NCBI GenBank assembly: GCA_015064725.1
Contig: SVRQ01000011.1
Span: 1-56,644 of the forward strand
Reading direction: 5' to 3'
DNA from: Oscillospiraceae bacterium
GTDB lineage: Bacteria > Bacillota > Clostridia > Oscillospirales > CAG-272
Length of the DNA stretch: 56,644 bases
Each line of letters begins with the position of its first letter. Positions within the stretch are counted from its first letter, which is position 1. Below the pieces are notes generated by a model. It worked only from the letters and a program-made list of their open reading frames with translations. It was not told where the DNA came from and did not search any database. Made by a program: the position numbers and the translations under genes. This document shows, piece after piece, positions 7,106 to 15,626 of the stretch.

Positions 7106-7447
7106 TCAGTAAAGTCTGATGTCGAGTTCAGGCTCTTCTCCGATATATTTACATTCAAAATATGCAATAAGTTCAGGGGTAAGGATATTTTTCCTTAACA
7201 AAATACTTTTGCATTGAGGATTGAATACGAGTACAAGAATGAACGAAGTAAATTGGGACCAGGTCATTCTGTATTTGCCGCATTCTATCATACTGAGTCT
7301 GATGCGGGAAACACCCGTTCTTTCGCCGAAATCATTCTGCGAAAGGCTGAGAACTTTGCGAAGAGAGGGGAGATTTTCTGCAAGAGCATCTTTTAATTGG
7401 TTTTTTGTTTCTTCCGATAAAGAAACGATCTGTTTGCTTTTTTTCAT
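7106..7447 (-). CDS. XRE-family helix-turn-helix DNA-binding protein
   Basis: This encodes 113 aa. An N-terminal helix is followed by an XRE/Cro-type helix-turn-helix at about residues 28-65: LRKVLSLSQNDFGERTGVSRIRLSMIE, with recognition helix TGVSRIRLSMIE and a following KYRMTWSQFTSFI. The C-terminal 45 residues form a small helical extension ending ELDIRLY, not a known ligand domain to my eye. It likely represses its own or nearby genes. It stands alone, with mrnC 40 bases upstream on the same strand, so it may be the last gene of the holA-rnmV-gtrA-mrnC unit or have its own promoter. The start is preceded by TGAGGTATTTTAA. Confidence 0.85.
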   Translation of the reverse strand: MKKSKQIVSLSEETKNQLKDALAENLPSLRKVLSLSQNDFGERTGVSRIRLSMIECGKYRMTWSQFTSFILVLVFNPQCKSILLRKNILTPELIAYFECKYIGEEPELDIRLY

Positions 7448-7486
7448 TTAAAATACCTCACATAAAAAGTTGCCGGTAATATATAT

Positions 7487-7855
7487 TCATATATTTCTGT
7501 AAAGTGCATTAAATAGTTCGCGTGCGCGTTCGTCCTTTCCGGATAGGTGCAGATAGCCGAAAACGGCTTCCATACCCGTTGCGCGGTGGTATTCGACAGC
7601 GCTCGCATTTTTTGGCTTTCCGTTTACTTTGTGGTTTCTGCCCAGGCGGTATATCGCCGCTTCCTCCTCTGTAAGAAGCGGAAGAAGGGTATCTACCTTT
7701 TCGCTTTGCGCGGGCGCGCAAACAAGCTTTTGTGCAGCGGCGGAAAGCTTACCCGTTTTTGTTTCGCCGGAGGAGATGAGAAGCTCGCGCACAAAAAGCT
7801 CCAAAATTCCGTCACCTATATAGGCAAGAACTATTGCATCGTATTGTGCGTTCAT
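7487..7855 (-). CDS. mrnC: Mini-ribonuclease III
   Basis: This encodes 122 aa, a lone RNase III catalytic domain without the double-stranded RNA-binding domain, as in Mini-III, which trims 23S rRNA ends in Firmicutes. Family marks are LAYIGDGILELFVRE (the Asp at about residue 15 is an expected metal ligand), GRNHKVNGKPKNASAVEYHRA, and the C-terminal EAVFGYLHLSGKDERARELF with a catalytic Glu. I chose the ATG at 7855 over an in-frame ATG 42 bases upstream because it overlaps the gtrA stop as ATGA with GGAGAAG in front, giving translational coupling. It is the last gene of the holA-rnmV-gtrA-mrnC unit. Confidence 0.92.
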   Translation of the reverse strand: MNAQYDAIVLAYIGDGILELFVRELLISSGETKTGKLSAAAQKLVCAPAQSEKVDTLLPLLTEEEAAIYRLGRNHKVNGKPKNASAVEYHRATGMEAVFGYLHLSGKDERARELFNALYRNI

Positions 7856-8349
7856 TTTTCTTCTCCGTTCGGCTTCTTTTTGGTAAATACAAGCCATTTG
7901 CTTGTTATATAATTTATGATAATGACAGCTATGGATATAATAAGCTTAGCTATCCACGGGTTTTTGACAGGTACGAGAGCGTATTCGCCCGAAAGAACAA
8001 CGTCGCCCACGATAGAGAGCGCAAGAGTTATTGCGCGGGAACCGAAAAATTTCAAAAATTCCGTTGCGGCTTTTTCATCAGTCGGCTTGAATACGAGCAG
8101 CTTGCTTGCAAAATAGGAAAATACAACGGCAACGAACCAAGCTATAGAATAAGAAAGAATGTTGGGGGATATTCTTTGCAAAAATTCGCCGCCGACGCTG
8201 GGAACAAACAGCACGAAAAGGGTGTAAACGACCCAATCCACTGCTGTTGTAAGCACGCCGACACCAAGGTACATTATCTGTTCCTTGAATTTTGTAAGGT
8301 GCAGGAAGCGGAGCACTGCATCCGCTATTTTATTTATAAATTTTATCAT
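7852..8349 (-). CDS. GtrA-like membrane protein
   Basis: This encodes 165 aa with four hydrophobic segments (about residues 22-45, 60-85, 97-118, 130-150), matching the GtrA family of small polytopic proteins linked to polyprenyl-linked sugar transfer and surface polysaccharide modification. The start GVGVLTTAVDWVVYTLF and the Asn/Tyr-rich IIINYITSKWLVF near the end are typical. Both ends overlap neighbours by 4 nt (ATGA): its start overlaps the rnmV stop and its stop overlaps the mrnC start. A membrane glycan-associated protein between two rRNA-processing ribonucleases has no obvious functional logic; translation coupling may be the reason for the order. Confidence 0.9.
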   Translation of the reverse strand: MIKFINKIADAVLRFLHLTKFKEQIMYLGVGVLTTAVDWVVYTLFVLFVPSVGGEFLQRISPNILSYSIAWFVAVVFSYFASKLLVFKPTDEKAATEFLKFFGSRAITLALSIVGDVVLSGEYALVPVKNPWIAKLIISIAVIIINYITSKWLVFTKKKPNGEEK

Positions 8350-8948
8350 TCGGCGTCCTCCTTTGAAAGAGCGTCTAAAGCATTGAAAAATTCATTCCTT
8401 GAAATAAGGGTGTTTACCGCATAAATAAGGGAGCCGCAGGAGATTATCGAGGGAAGACCAAGCAAGCGTGCAAGCTTTTTACGTTTTTGCTCGCTTCCCG
8501 TGCCTCCCGAAAGACCAAGCTCGTAAAAATCCGCTTTCGTAAGGGAGAGCGTGTCCTCTTTTGCCGTTTTTTCGGCATCGTCCGCAAAGGGGGCGAGTGC
8601 CTTTTCAAGCCATTCGCGGCTCATGCCCTCTACGCCGAGAAGCCCCGCCTTGGAGGGATTTTTTTTGCGTTTTTCCTTGCCCTCTATTTCGGGTGTGTAG
8701 ATATGCGTTATTTTATCGTTTGAAATTATGTTTTTAAGATGGTTTCTTATAACAAGACCTGCGCCGTCGCTGTCCGTTATAACGATGACGCCGTTCTTTT
8801 GTGCGAGCTTGCGAAGAAATTCCGCTTTTTCCGCTTTTGAAAATATGCCGAAGCCGTCCGTGGTTATGACGTTTGCTTTTGCAACGGAGAGTATCTTCAG
8901 CCTGTCGTATTTACCCTCGACTATAATGGGGCGCGATATATTCATCAT
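8346..8948 (-). CDS. rnmV: Ribonuclease M5 (5S rRNA maturase)
   Basis: This encodes 200 aa with an N-terminal Toprim domain: RPIIVEGKYD (Glu about residue 11) and VIVITDSDGAGLVIRNHLK (the D-x-D motif at about residues 59-61). A C-terminal region carries a GLLGVEGMSREWLEKAL helix and KADFYELGLSGG, typical of RNase M5, which matures the 5S rRNA precursor. The start is part of ATGATGA: the first ATG (8948) overlaps the holA stop by 4 nt; an ATG three bases on is an alternative. With Mini-III two genes downstream, this transcript carries two rRNA-maturation nucleases. Confidence 0.93.
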   Translation of the reverse strand: MMNISRPIIVEGKYDRLKILSVAKANVITTDGFGIFSKAEKAEFLRKLAQKNGVIVITDSDGAGLVIRNHLKNIISNDKITHIYTPEIEGKEKRKKNPSKAGLLGVEGMSREWLEKALAPFADDAEKTAKEDTLSLTKADFYELGLSGGTGSEQKRKKLARLLGLPSIISCGSLIYAVNTLISRNEFFNALDALSKEDAE

Positions 8949-10048
8949 AACAGCGACCTCGGTGTGTAGATTTTTGCGACGAGAGTTTCAAGCACGACCC
9001 AAGGGTCTGTGGGGGAGCTTTTTAGCTTCAAGTCGGCTTTATAAGCCTCGTCGATGCAGGATTCCAGCTTTTCTATCGGAACCTGAGCAACAGATGCCAT
9101 AAGGCGTGCGGCGCGGCGGGAATCTTTTGCCTTGAGCGTTTTTGCGCATTCTGCGGCTGTCTTACCCGCAAGCAGAGCTGTTTTCGCCACGAGCATATCG
9201 CTGTAAAGCCCGGAAAGGCGGGCGAGTATCATTACCGGTTCGCGCTTTAAGTCGCGCAGGGCATAAAGCGCGGCAAGGACCTCTTTTATATTCCATTTTT
9301 CTGCGGCATTGGAAAGCGCAAAAGGCATTTCCTCTCGCTCGCTCATAGCGCAGACGAGTGCGACGTCCTCTTTTGTGATCGTTTTTTTGCCGTTTATTTG
9401 GGCATATGCTTCAAGCTTTGCAAACTCGGAGTTTATGGTGAACATTCTGCAAGCGCACATATCTGCAAGCAGGAGCGCCGCGTCCTGTGCTATAAAAAGC
9501 TCCTTTGCGGCAAAATGCTTTTTTTCCCACGTTGCAAGGCGTTCCGGCGGGAATGTGTCAAACCGCACGGCTTTTGCAGCAGAGGCAAGCTTCTTGTATG
9601 TTGCGCTCGTTTCCGTCTTATAATCGACGACGTATTCGTTTTCGCGCAGATTCAACACCGTTACGGTGTCCTCCGCTTCGTTTGCGCGGGAGAGGACGGC
9701 AATAAGGGAGTCCAATGCCTTTTGGGAAATACCCGTAAGAGAAAGATCGCGTATTTCCACAAGCTTTTGCTCCTGCATCATCGGCATAGCGTCCACTGCG
9801 TCGGAAAGACGCGCAAAAAGCTCATCCTGTGAAAGATTTGACGTTGCGGCAAAAGATATAATAAAGTGGTTAAAAGGCTCGAAGCCCTCTGCCGTCAACA
9901 CCTTTTTGCGTATTTTACCGAGGTAGTGTTCTTTCATAAAGTCCTCGTCGCCGTAGAAAACGTACGCGCCGAAAAGACCTTTTTTGAGGTCCGCCGAAAG
10001 CTTTTCTTCCGTATAAGACAAAACCTTTGCTTTTGCGTCTTTTGCCAT
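8945..10048 (-). CDS. holA: DNA polymerase III subunit delta
   Basis: This encodes 367 aa. HolA is the clamp-loader wrench that opens the beta clamp during replication. Visible features: an N-terminal GAYVFYGDEDFMKEHYL nucleotide-binding-like strand-loop, then acidic ARLSDAVDAMPMMQEQKLVEI (the usual region with paired Met residues), and C-terminal helical segments with LYALRDLKREPVMILARLS, characteristic of delta. Length is normal. It heads the holA-rnmV-gtrA-mrnC series, all coupled by 4-nt overlaps. The start MAKDAK is preceded by AGAAAGGAACG. About 210 bases separate it from glyA, on the same strand upstream. Confidence 0.92.
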   Translation of the reverse strand: MAKDAKAKVLSYTEEKLSADLKKGLFGAYVFYGDEDFMKEHYLGKIRKKVLTAEGFEPFNHFIISFAATSNLSQDELFARLSDAVDAMPMMQEQKLVEIRDLSLTGISQKALDSLIAVLSRANEAEDTVTVLNLRENEYVVDYKTETSATYKKLASAAKAVRFDTFPPERLATWEKKHFAAKELFIAQDAALLLADMCACRMFTINSEFAKLEAYAQINGKKTITKEDVALVCAMSEREEMPFALSNAAEKWNIKEVLAALYALRDLKREPVMILARLSGLYSDMLVAKTALLAGKTAAECAKTLKAKDSRRAARLMASVAQVPIEKLESCIDEAYKADLKLKSSPTDPWVVLETLVAKIYTPRSLL

Positions 10049-10209
10049 TGCGCGAATCGTTCCTTTCTGTCGATTTGTTTTTTATGAAAAGATGTTTTGG
10101 AATAAAATGGAGTTTTGCACATTTCCCACATAGTTTTCCACGGGGATTTTTGTCGCACGCAGTCGAACGCAACAAAAAAACACTTTTTTCCACTTTCCGA
10201 AATCAGCCA

Positions 10210-10236
10210 CATAGGGGCGGTATTACCGCCCCTATG
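10210..10236. repeat. Perfect palindrome between glyA and holA
   Basis: CATAGGGGCGG, loop TATTA, CCGCCCCTATG: an 11-bp perfect stem with no T-run on either side, so it is not a canonical terminator. It lies 24 bases past the glyA stop and could be a Rho-type or mRNA-stabilising hairpin, or a REP-like unit. Confidence 0.7.
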
Positions 10237-10259
10237 CAATGAGTGAATTAAAAATTTTA

Positions 10260-11504
10260 TTATTTATAAAGAGGATGCTTTTTGCAGATCTCTGCAACGC
10301 CTGCGATAATGGCTTCTTTGCTGTTTTCAAAGTCTTTTGCCGCAAGAGCCATAAGGTGAGCGACCTTTTCAAAATCTTCCTCTACAAGGCCGCGGGAAGT
10401 AGCCGCGGGAGTACCAACGCGAAGACCGCTTGTTACAAACGGGCTCTGAGGGTCGAAGGGGATGGCGTTTTTGTTTGCTGTGATGTGGACTTCCTGAAGT
10501 CTTGCTTCGTATTCCTTACCAGTAAGACCCATATTGCGAAGGTCAAGGAGGATGAGGTGGTTATCCGTACCGCCGGAAACAAGGTCGAAGCCTTCCGCAA
10601 GAAGAGCCTTTTCAAACGCTTTTGCGTTCTTCACGATCTGTTCCTGGTAAGCCTTGAATTCGGGCTTGAGCGCTTCGCCGAAGCAAACGGCTTTAGCGGC
10701 GATGATGTGCATAAGGGGACCGCCCTGTGTGCCGGGGAATATAGCCTTATCGATCTGCTTTGCAAGCTCTTCGCGGCAAAGGATCATACCGCCGCGGGGA
10801 CCGCGGAGCGTTTTGTGTGTTGTTGTCGTAACTATGTCCGCATAGGGAACAGGGTTGGGGTGAAGACCTGCCGCAACAAGACCTGCGATGTGCGCCATAT
10901 CTACCATAAAGTATGCGCCGACCTCTTTTGCGATAGCGGAGATCTTTTCAAAATCGATAATTCTGGGGTAAGCTGAAGCGCCTGCAACGATGAGCTTGGG
11001 CTTGCATTCAAGCGCTTTTGCGCGAAGGTCATCGTAATCGATGCGGTGTGTGTCTGCCGTAACACCGTAAGAAACGAAATTAAAGAAAGAACCGGAGATG
11101 TTAACGGGGGAGCCGTGAGTCAAGTGTCCGCCGTCAGCAAGGCTCATACCAAGAACCGTGTCGCCGGGACGAAGGAGAGCAAAGTAAACGGCTGTGTTTG
11201 CCTGCGCGCCGCTGTGGGGCTGTACGTTTGCGTGCTCTGCACCGAATATTTCTTTTGCACGGTCGCGCGCTATATTTTCAACAACGTCTGCATACTGGCA
11301 ACCGCCGTAGTAACGCTTGCCGGGATAGCCTTCCGCATATTTATTCGTAAAAGGGGAAGCCATAGCAGCCATAACCGCTTCGGAAACGAAATTTTCGGAA
11401 GCGATAAGCTCAATGCCGTCCTGCTGGCGTTCAAGCTCGAGCGCAACGGCAGCGCCTACTTCGGCATCCGCATTTTTGACAAATTCAAGATTTTCAAGAA
11501 TCAT
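10260..11504 (-). CDS. glyA: Serine hydroxymethyltransferase
   Basis: This encodes 414 aa of the PLP-dependent enzyme that interconverts serine and glycine with tetrahydrofolate in the cytoplasm. Landmarks are [51 protein letters not shown], and the PLP-lysine segment [14 protein letters not shown] at about residue 226. Full length with no interruption. A typical GlyA has GS in the MGSxxTNKYAEG region; here it is AS. The start is preceded by GGAGGTTTCCT. It is divergent from lepA across 277 bases and is followed by a palindrome and then holA. No riboswitch is evident in its leader. Confidence 0.97.
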   Translation of the reverse strand: MILENLEFVKNADAEVGAAVALELERQQDGIELIASENFVSEAVMAAMASPFTNKYAEGYPGKRYYGGCQYADVVENIARDRAKEIFGAEHANVQPHSGAQANTAVYFALLRPGDTVLGMSLADGGHLTHGSPVNISGSFFNFVSYGVTADTHRIDYDDLRAKALECKPKLIVAGASAYPRIIDFEKISAIAKEVGAYFMVDMAHIAGLVAAGLHPNPVPYADIVTTTTHKTLRGPRGGMILCREELAKQIDKAIFPGTQGGPLMHIIAAKAVCFGEALKPEFKAYQEQIVKNAKAFEKALLAEGFDLVSGGTDNHLILLDLRNMGLTGKEYEARLQEVHITANKNAIPFDPQSPFVTSGLRVGTPAATSRGLVEEDFEKVAHLMALAAKDFENSKEAIIAGVAEICKKHPLYK

Positions 11505-11706
11505 AGGAAACCTCCAAAATTTATTTATTCAATATAAATTATATCACGGTTTTTATTTAATAGCAATACAAAAAACGAGAAAAAGCAAGGAAGAAAGCGG
11601 TTTTTTAATACTTTTTCCTCGTTTTGGAAAACGAAAACGCGTTTTACTTTTGAATTTGTTCAAAAAATCATATTTTAAATTCATTTTTATCTCTTTTCAA
11701 AAACTG

Positions 11707-11735
11707 TTGAAAAAATCTGAGTATCGTGTTATACT
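11707..11735 (+). promoter_or_regulatory. Sigma-A promoter of lepA
   Basis: TTGAAA at 11707-11712 and TATACT at 11730-11735 with a 17-bp spacer, about 47 bases before the lepA start. Confidence 0.8.
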
Positions 11736-11781
11736 ATTAGTTATAATAGTATATATTAAATTTTTTCTTTCGGGGAAACGT

Positions 11782-13590
11782 ATGACAAGACAGGAAAAAA
11801 TACGAAATTTTTCGATAATAGCACACATCGACCACGGCAAAAGCACCCTTGCCGACAGAATTCTTGAAAAAACGCAGAGTATTGCAACCCGTGATATGGA
11901 GGAGCAGATACTCGATAATATGGATATTGAGCGCGAGCGCGGAATCACCATCAAGGCGCGTGCCGTAAAGCTCAATTATAAAGCCAAGGACGGCGAAACG
12001 TATGAGTTCAACCTCATCGATACCCCCGGACACGTGGACTTTAACTATGAGGTGTCCCGTTCCCTCGGCGCGTGCGAAGGCGCGCTCCTCGTTGTTGACG
12101 CAACGCAGGGTATTGAAGCGCAGACGCTTGCAAACACGTATCTTGCGCTTGACGAAAACCTTGAAATAATTCCCGTTATCAACAAAATAGACCTGCCCAG
12201 CGCGGATATTCCCGGTGTCCGCAAGGAGATAGAGGACGTTATCGGTATTCCCGCGGATGATTGCCCCGCGGTTTCCGCAAAGACGGGGCTTAACATTGAA
12301 GATATTCTTGAAAAGATAGTTTCCGATATTCCCGCACCCCACGGCGATGAGAACGCGCCTCTTAAAGCGCTCATCTTCGACTCCTATTACGACTCCTACC
12401 GCGGCGTAGTTATCTACGTTCGCGTGGAGCACGGCAAGATTCGCCAAGGCACGAAGATCCGCCTTATGAACACGGGTGCGACGTTCGACACGGTGGAGGT
12501 AGGTTATATGTCCGCGTTCGGGCTTATGCCCGCGAAGGAGCTTTCCGCAGGCGAGGTAGGCTACATCACCGCAAGTATCAAGAGCGTTGCGGATACGCGC
12601 GTTGGCGATACCGTTACGGACGATGATGACCCCACGGCAGAGCCTTTCCCCGGCTTCCACGCCGCACAGCCTATGGTTTACGCAGGTATCTATCCCGCGG
12701 ACGGAGCGAAATATCCCGATCTGCGCGATGCGCTTGAAAAGCTTCAGCTTAATGACGCGGCACTCACGTTTGAGCCCGAAACGAGTATTGCGCTCGGCTT
12801 CGGCTTCCGTTGCGGCTTCCTGGGACTTCTTCATATGGAGATAATCGCGGAGCGATTGGAGCGCGAGTTCAATCTCGATCTTGTAACTACTGCGCCGAGC
12901 GTTATTTACAGACTCACTCTCAAAAACGGCGACGTTATATATATCGATAACCCCGCAAACTATCCCGAGCCCGACCAGATAAGCGTTGCGGAAGAGCCTG
13001 TTGTTAAAGCAAGCATTATTGTTCCCACGGAATACGTCGGCGGCATTATGGACCTTTGCCGCGACCGCCGAGGCGATTATAAGGATATGAAATATCTTGA
13101 CAGCACGCGTGTGGAGCTTCACTATACGCTTCCGCTTAACGAGATAATCTATGATTTCTTTGATGCACTCAAGAGCCGTTCCAAGGGCTATGCCTCCCTC
13201 GACTATGAGCTTGCTGGATACCTTGAAAGCAAGCTTGTGAAGCTTGAGGTGCTCCTTAACGGCGAGGTAGTTGACGCTCTCTCCTTTATCGTCCATGCGG
13301 ACAAGGCTTACTCCCGCGGCAGAAAGATAGTTGAAAAGCTGCGCGACAATATACCGCGCCAGCTCTTTGAGGTTCCTGTTCAGGCGGCTATCGGCGGCAG
13401 AGTTATCGCGCGCGAAACTGTTCGCGCTATGCGTAAGGACGTTCTTGCAAAATGCTATGGCGGCGATATTACGCGTAAGAAGAAGCTGCTTGAAAAGCAG
13501 AAGGAAGGCAAGAAGCGTATGAGAAAGCTCGGCAGCGTGGAGGTACCGCCCGAAACGTTTATGGCGGTGCTCAAGCTCGACGAGGAGTAA
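11782..13590 (+). CDS. lepA: Elongation factor 4 (translational GTPase LepA)
   Basis: This encodes 602 aa, the normal LepA length. The GTPase domain shows AHIDHGKST (G1, about residues 14-22), DTPGH (G3), and NKIDLP (G4). Domain II and the LepA-specific C-terminus follow, with [19 protein letters not shown] and [15 protein letters not shown]. LepA binds the ribosome and influences initiation and back-translocation. An in-frame extension reaches upstream to 11413, but it runs through the promoter and back into glyA antisense; the ATG at 11782 ([15 protein letters not shown]) is the family start. hemW follows after 31 bases, a conserved pairing in Firmicutes. Confidence 0.97.
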   Translation: MTRQEKIRNFSIIAHIDHGKSTLADRILEKTQSIATRDMEEQILDNMDIERERGITIKARAVKLNYKAKDGETYEFNLIDTPGHVDFNYEVSRSLGACEGALLVVDATQGIEAQTLANTYLALDENLEIIPVINKIDLPSADIPGVRKEIEDVIGIPADDCPAVSAKTGLNIEDILEKIVSDIPAPHGDENAPLKALIFDSYYDSYRGVVIYVRVEHGKIRQGTKIRLMNTGATFDTVEVGYMSAFGLMPAKELSAGEVGYITASIKSVADTRVGDTVTDDDDPTAEPFPGFHAAQPMVYAGIYPADGAKYPDLRDALEKLQLNDAALTFEPETSIALGFGFRCGFLGLLHMEIIAERLEREFNLDLVTTAPSVIYRLTLKNGDVIYIDNPANYPEPDQISVAEEPVVKASIIVPTEYVGGIMDLCRDRRGDYKDMKYLDSTRVELHYTLPLNEIIYDFFDALKSRSKGYASLDYELAGYLESKLVKLEVLLNGEVVDALSFIVHADKAYSRGRKIVEKLRDNIPRQLFEVPVQAAIGGRVIARETVRAMRKDVLAKCYGGDITRKKKLLEKQKEGKKRMRKLGSVEVPPETFMAVLKLDEE

Positions 13591-13621
13591 TTATTATATT
13601 TTTAAGAAAGGAATGTATATT

Positions 13622-14770
13622 ATGGCTTCGCAAAATAAAAATTTGGGGATATATATCCACATTCCTTTTTGTGCGCAAAAATGCGCTTACTGCGATTTTT
13701 ATTCCGTAACGGATACACAGGCTATGCGTGAATATACTCTTGCGCTTACTTCGCACATACGCGCAAAAAAAGCGCTCGGTAAAAACCGCACCGTGGACAG
13801 CATATATATCGGCGGCGGCACACCAAGCCTTTTGCCTGCCGCGTATATGGAAAAAATCCTTGAAACTGTGTATGACGTTTTTAACGTATCCGACAAAGCG
13901 GAGATCAGTATGGAGGCAAACCCCGGCACGCTGGACAGCGGCAAGCTCGCCGCTTACCGCGCTATGGGCATAAACAGATTGAGCATAGGTCTGCAAAGCG
14001 CGCACAACGATGAGCTTTCTATGCTTTCCCGCATACATACCATAGAGGAATTTGAAAACTCCTTTATGCTTGCGCGGATGGAGGGCTTTGACAATATCAA
14101 TGTCGATATTATCTACGCCCTGCCCAACCAAACGAAAGCATCGCTTGCCTCAACGCTGGATTTTGTGATATCTATGGCACCGGAGCATATCTCCTTTTAC
14201 GGCTTGAAAATAGAGGAAAATACGCCTTTCGGAAAGAATCCGGAAATTCAAAAGGCTTTGCCGGATGAGGATGCGCAGTATGAAATGTATATGGATTCCT
14301 GCAAAGCGTTGGACGAACACGGGTACATCCAATATGAGATCAGCAATTTTTCCAAAAAAGACTGCGCTTGCCGCCACAATATCAAATATTGGACGTGCGA
14401 CGATTATATTGGTTTTGGACCTGCGGCATATTCTTTTTACGGAAACAGCATATATTCCTACGTTAAGGACGTGGAAAGATATATCTCCTGCTTTGATGAC
14501 GAGCAGGCTATCCTGGATTCCGAGGAAAAGCTTACCGCACAGCAGATCGCAACGCAGTACGTTATGCTGCGTTTCAGACTTCGTGCAGGCATAAATACGG
14601 CGGAATATGCACGCCGCTTCGGAGAGGACTTCGAGGAAAAATACGGCACTAAGCTTGAACGCTTCCTTAAAGAAAAATACATCATACGAACAACGGGCGG
14701 CTATAGGCTCTCCCGCAGGGGTATGATGATCTCCAATTACATATTAAGCGAGATACTCGATTTTGAATAA
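13622..14770 (+). CDS. hemW: Radical SAM heme chaperone HemW
   Basis: This encodes 382 aa. The N-terminal radical SAM motif CAQKCAYCDF has three cluster cysteines (about residues 17, 21, 24), followed by YIGGGTPSLL and SMEANPGTL, and later RLSIGLQSAHNDEL. It resembles oxygen-independent coproporphyrinogen oxidase, but the short single-domain form next to lepA is the heme-chaperone HemW class. The start at 13622 (MASQNKN) fits the AAAGGAATG ribosome binding site; an ATG at 13613 is too close to it. It is followed by an intrinsic terminator at 14778-14814. Assignment as chaperone, not oxidase, is from family context. Confidence 0.92.
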   Translation: MASQNKNLGIYIHIPFCAQKCAYCDFYSVTDTQAMREYTLALTSHIRAKKALGKNRTVDSIYIGGGTPSLLPAAYMEKILETVYDVFNVSDKAEISMEANPGTLDSGKLAAYRAMGINRLSIGLQSAHNDELSMLSRIHTIEEFENSFMLARMEGFDNINVDIIYALPNQTKASLASTLDFVISMAPEHISFYGLKIEENTPFGKNPEIQKALPDEDAQYEMYMDSCKALDEHGYIQYEISNFSKKDCACRHNIKYWTCDDYIGFGPAAYSFYGNSIYSYVKDVERYISCFDDEQAILDSEEKLTAQQIATQYVMLRFRLRAGINTAEYARRFGEDFEEKYGTKLERFLKEKYIIRTTGGYRLSRRGMMISNYILSEILDFE

Positions 14771-14777
14771 TAATCCG

Positions 14778-14814
14778 CAGCACTGCTTGCCGTTCGGCAA
14801 ACAGTGCTGTTTTT
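14778..14814 (+). terminator. Terminator of lepA-hemW
   Basis: CAGCACTG-c-TTGCC, loop GTTC, GGCAA-a-CAGTGCTG, then five T residues. Confidence 0.88.
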
Positions 14815-14829
14815 CGATATACTTTTTTC

Positions 14830-14858
14830 TTGACAAACGATTATATATATGGTATAAT
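14830..14858 (+). promoter_or_regulatory. Consensus promoter of tRNA-Ser
   Basis: TTGACA at 14830-14835 and TATAAT at 14853-14858 with a 17-bp spacer, 20 bases before the tRNA. A perfect promoter, as expected for a stable RNA. Confidence 0.93.
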
Positions 14859-14878
14859 TCTTTAGCAAAATTAAATAC

Positions 14879-14969
14879 GGAGAAGTACTCAAGTGGCCGA
14901 AGAGGCGTGACTCGAAATCTCGTAGGGCGTGAAAGCGTCGCGTGGGTTCAAATCCCACCTTCTCCGCCA
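14879..14969 (+). tRNA. tRNA-Ser (anticodon CGA)
   Basis: A class II tRNA of 91 nt including an encoded CCA. The acceptor stem pairs GGAGAAG with CTTCTCC. The anticodon loop CTCGAAA gives anticodon CGA, reading UCG. The variable arm is long, as in tRNA-Ser, and the T arm has GTGGG TTCAAAT CCCAC. The anticodon stem appears to contain one T-T mismatch. The gene has its own promoter and terminator. Confidence 0.95.
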
Positions 14970-15014
14970 ACAAAAACAGAACATTTGTCTACCGACAAAT
15001 GTTCTGTTTTTGTT
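14969..15014 (+). terminator. Terminator after tRNA-Ser
   Basis: A 21-bp perfect stem with loop TACC starts at the last base of the encoded CCA; the right arm contains T-runs. The second hairpin array begins four bases later. Confidence 0.9.
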
Positions 15015-15017
15015 TAT

Positions 15018-15200
15018 CCAAGCCGCAGGCTTGGCATATCATCGCCGCACAACGTGCGGTGCATATCATCAAGGGCGGCAAGCCGCCCTTGTATCTCATC
15101 ACGCGCCAGCGTGCATCTTGCCTGCGGCTTGATGATATACAATGCTTCGCATTGATGATATACCGCAACGAGTTGCGGATGATATACACGCCTTTGGCGT
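15018..15200. repeat. Hairpin array with ATATCATC/GATGATAT linkers
   Basis: Eight short hairpins with different stems joined by a constant linker that flips orientation in the middle. Left half linkers: CATATCATC (15035-15043, 15062-15070) and GTATCTCATC (15091-15100). Right half: GATGATATAC (15131-15140, 15154-15163) and ATGATATAC (15179-15187). Stems: CCAAGCC/GGCTTGG (15018-15034), CCGCAC/GTGCGG (15045-15059), AAGGGCGGC/GCCGCCCTT (15071-15090), CACGC/GCGTG (15100-15113), GCC/GGC (15120-15128), AATGC/GCATT (15141-15153), CCGCAAC/GTTGCGG (15163-15178), ACGCC/GGCGT (15188-15200). The linkers of the two halves are complementary. The array lies between the tRNA terminator and the promoter of the four-helix-bundle gene. 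Confidence 0.9.
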
Positions 15201-15228
15201 GATTGGGATGCGAGTTGGCGAAAAGTTC

Positions 15229-15257
15229 TTGAATTAGTCTATAAAATATGATATAGT
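15229..15257 (+). promoter_or_regulatory. Promoter of the four-helix-bundle gene
   Basis: TTGAAT at 15229-15234 and TATAGT at 15252-15257 with a 17-bp spacer, 28 bases after the array and 21 before the start codon. Confidence 0.75.
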
Positions 15258-15278
15258 ACTCTCGAAGGGAGTGATAAT

Positions 15279-15626
15279 ATGGCGAAAAACTATTTGTTGA
15301 TATATTCGGAGCAGCTTGCAACCAATATAGAACTGCTTTGTCAAAATATAAAAGCTCCTTCCAACACTCTCTTTCAAATTCGCAAAAGCTCAAGTAGTGT
15401 GTATGCAAATATTCGTGAAGCCAATTACGGACGGAGTAAAGCGGATATGCTGTCAGAATTCGAAATATCTCTTAAGGAATGTAGTGAAACCGAAGGTTGG
15501 TTACAGTTGTTTTTCAATACAAACGGTATTGATGAAGAAACATATAAAGACTTTAGAAATTTTTGCGGTCGTATCAGACGAATGTTGATCGCAAGTTGTA
15601 AAACCTTGAAGGAGAATGCAAGATGA
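15279..15626 (+). CDS. Four-helix-bundle protein (23S rRNA IVS / Avd-like family)
   Basis: This encodes 115 aa, all predicted helical. The segment SSSSVYANIREANYGRSKADMLSEFEISLKECSE follows the pattern of the four-helix-bundle family first known from ORFs inside 23S rRNA intervening sequences and related to the Avd accessory protein of diversity-generating retroelements; the family usually has N-I-x-E-G where this protein has N-I-R-E-A. Such proteins form basic pentameric barrels that bind nucleic acid (family knowledge). No reverse transcriptase or rRNA is nearby. It sits just after the hairpin array and its stop overlaps the next gene as ATGA. The ribosome binding site is AAGGGAG. Association with the array suggests an array-binding role; that is inference. 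Confidence 0.85.
   Translation: MAKNYLLIYSEQLATNIELLCQNIKAPSNTLFQIRKSSSSVYANIREANYGRSKADMLSEFEISLKECSETEGWLQLFFNTNGIDEETYKDFRNFCGRIRRMLIASCKTLKENAR

Noticed and set aside
10210-10236. Intrinsic terminator of glyA
   Set aside because: The stem is perfect but no T-run follows on the minus strand, so it is listed as a palindrome instead.
11413-11781. N-terminal extension of lepA reaching into glyA
   Set aside because: It runs through the lepA promoter and antisense glyA; the ATG at 11782 matches the family start.
11737-13296. Long open frame antisense to lepA
   Set aside because: Antisense shadow of a conserved gene, no ribosome binding site, composition not protein-like.
15018-15200. CRISPR array at the hairpin array
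   Set aside because: The constant unit is only about 9-10 bp, flips orientation in the middle, and the variable parts are self-complementary hairpins, not spacers; no cas genes.
14879-15626. Integrative element at the tRNA-Ser gene with an integrase
   Set aside because: No integrase gene and no repeat of the tRNA 3' end downstream was found; only the position next to the tRNA is suggestive.
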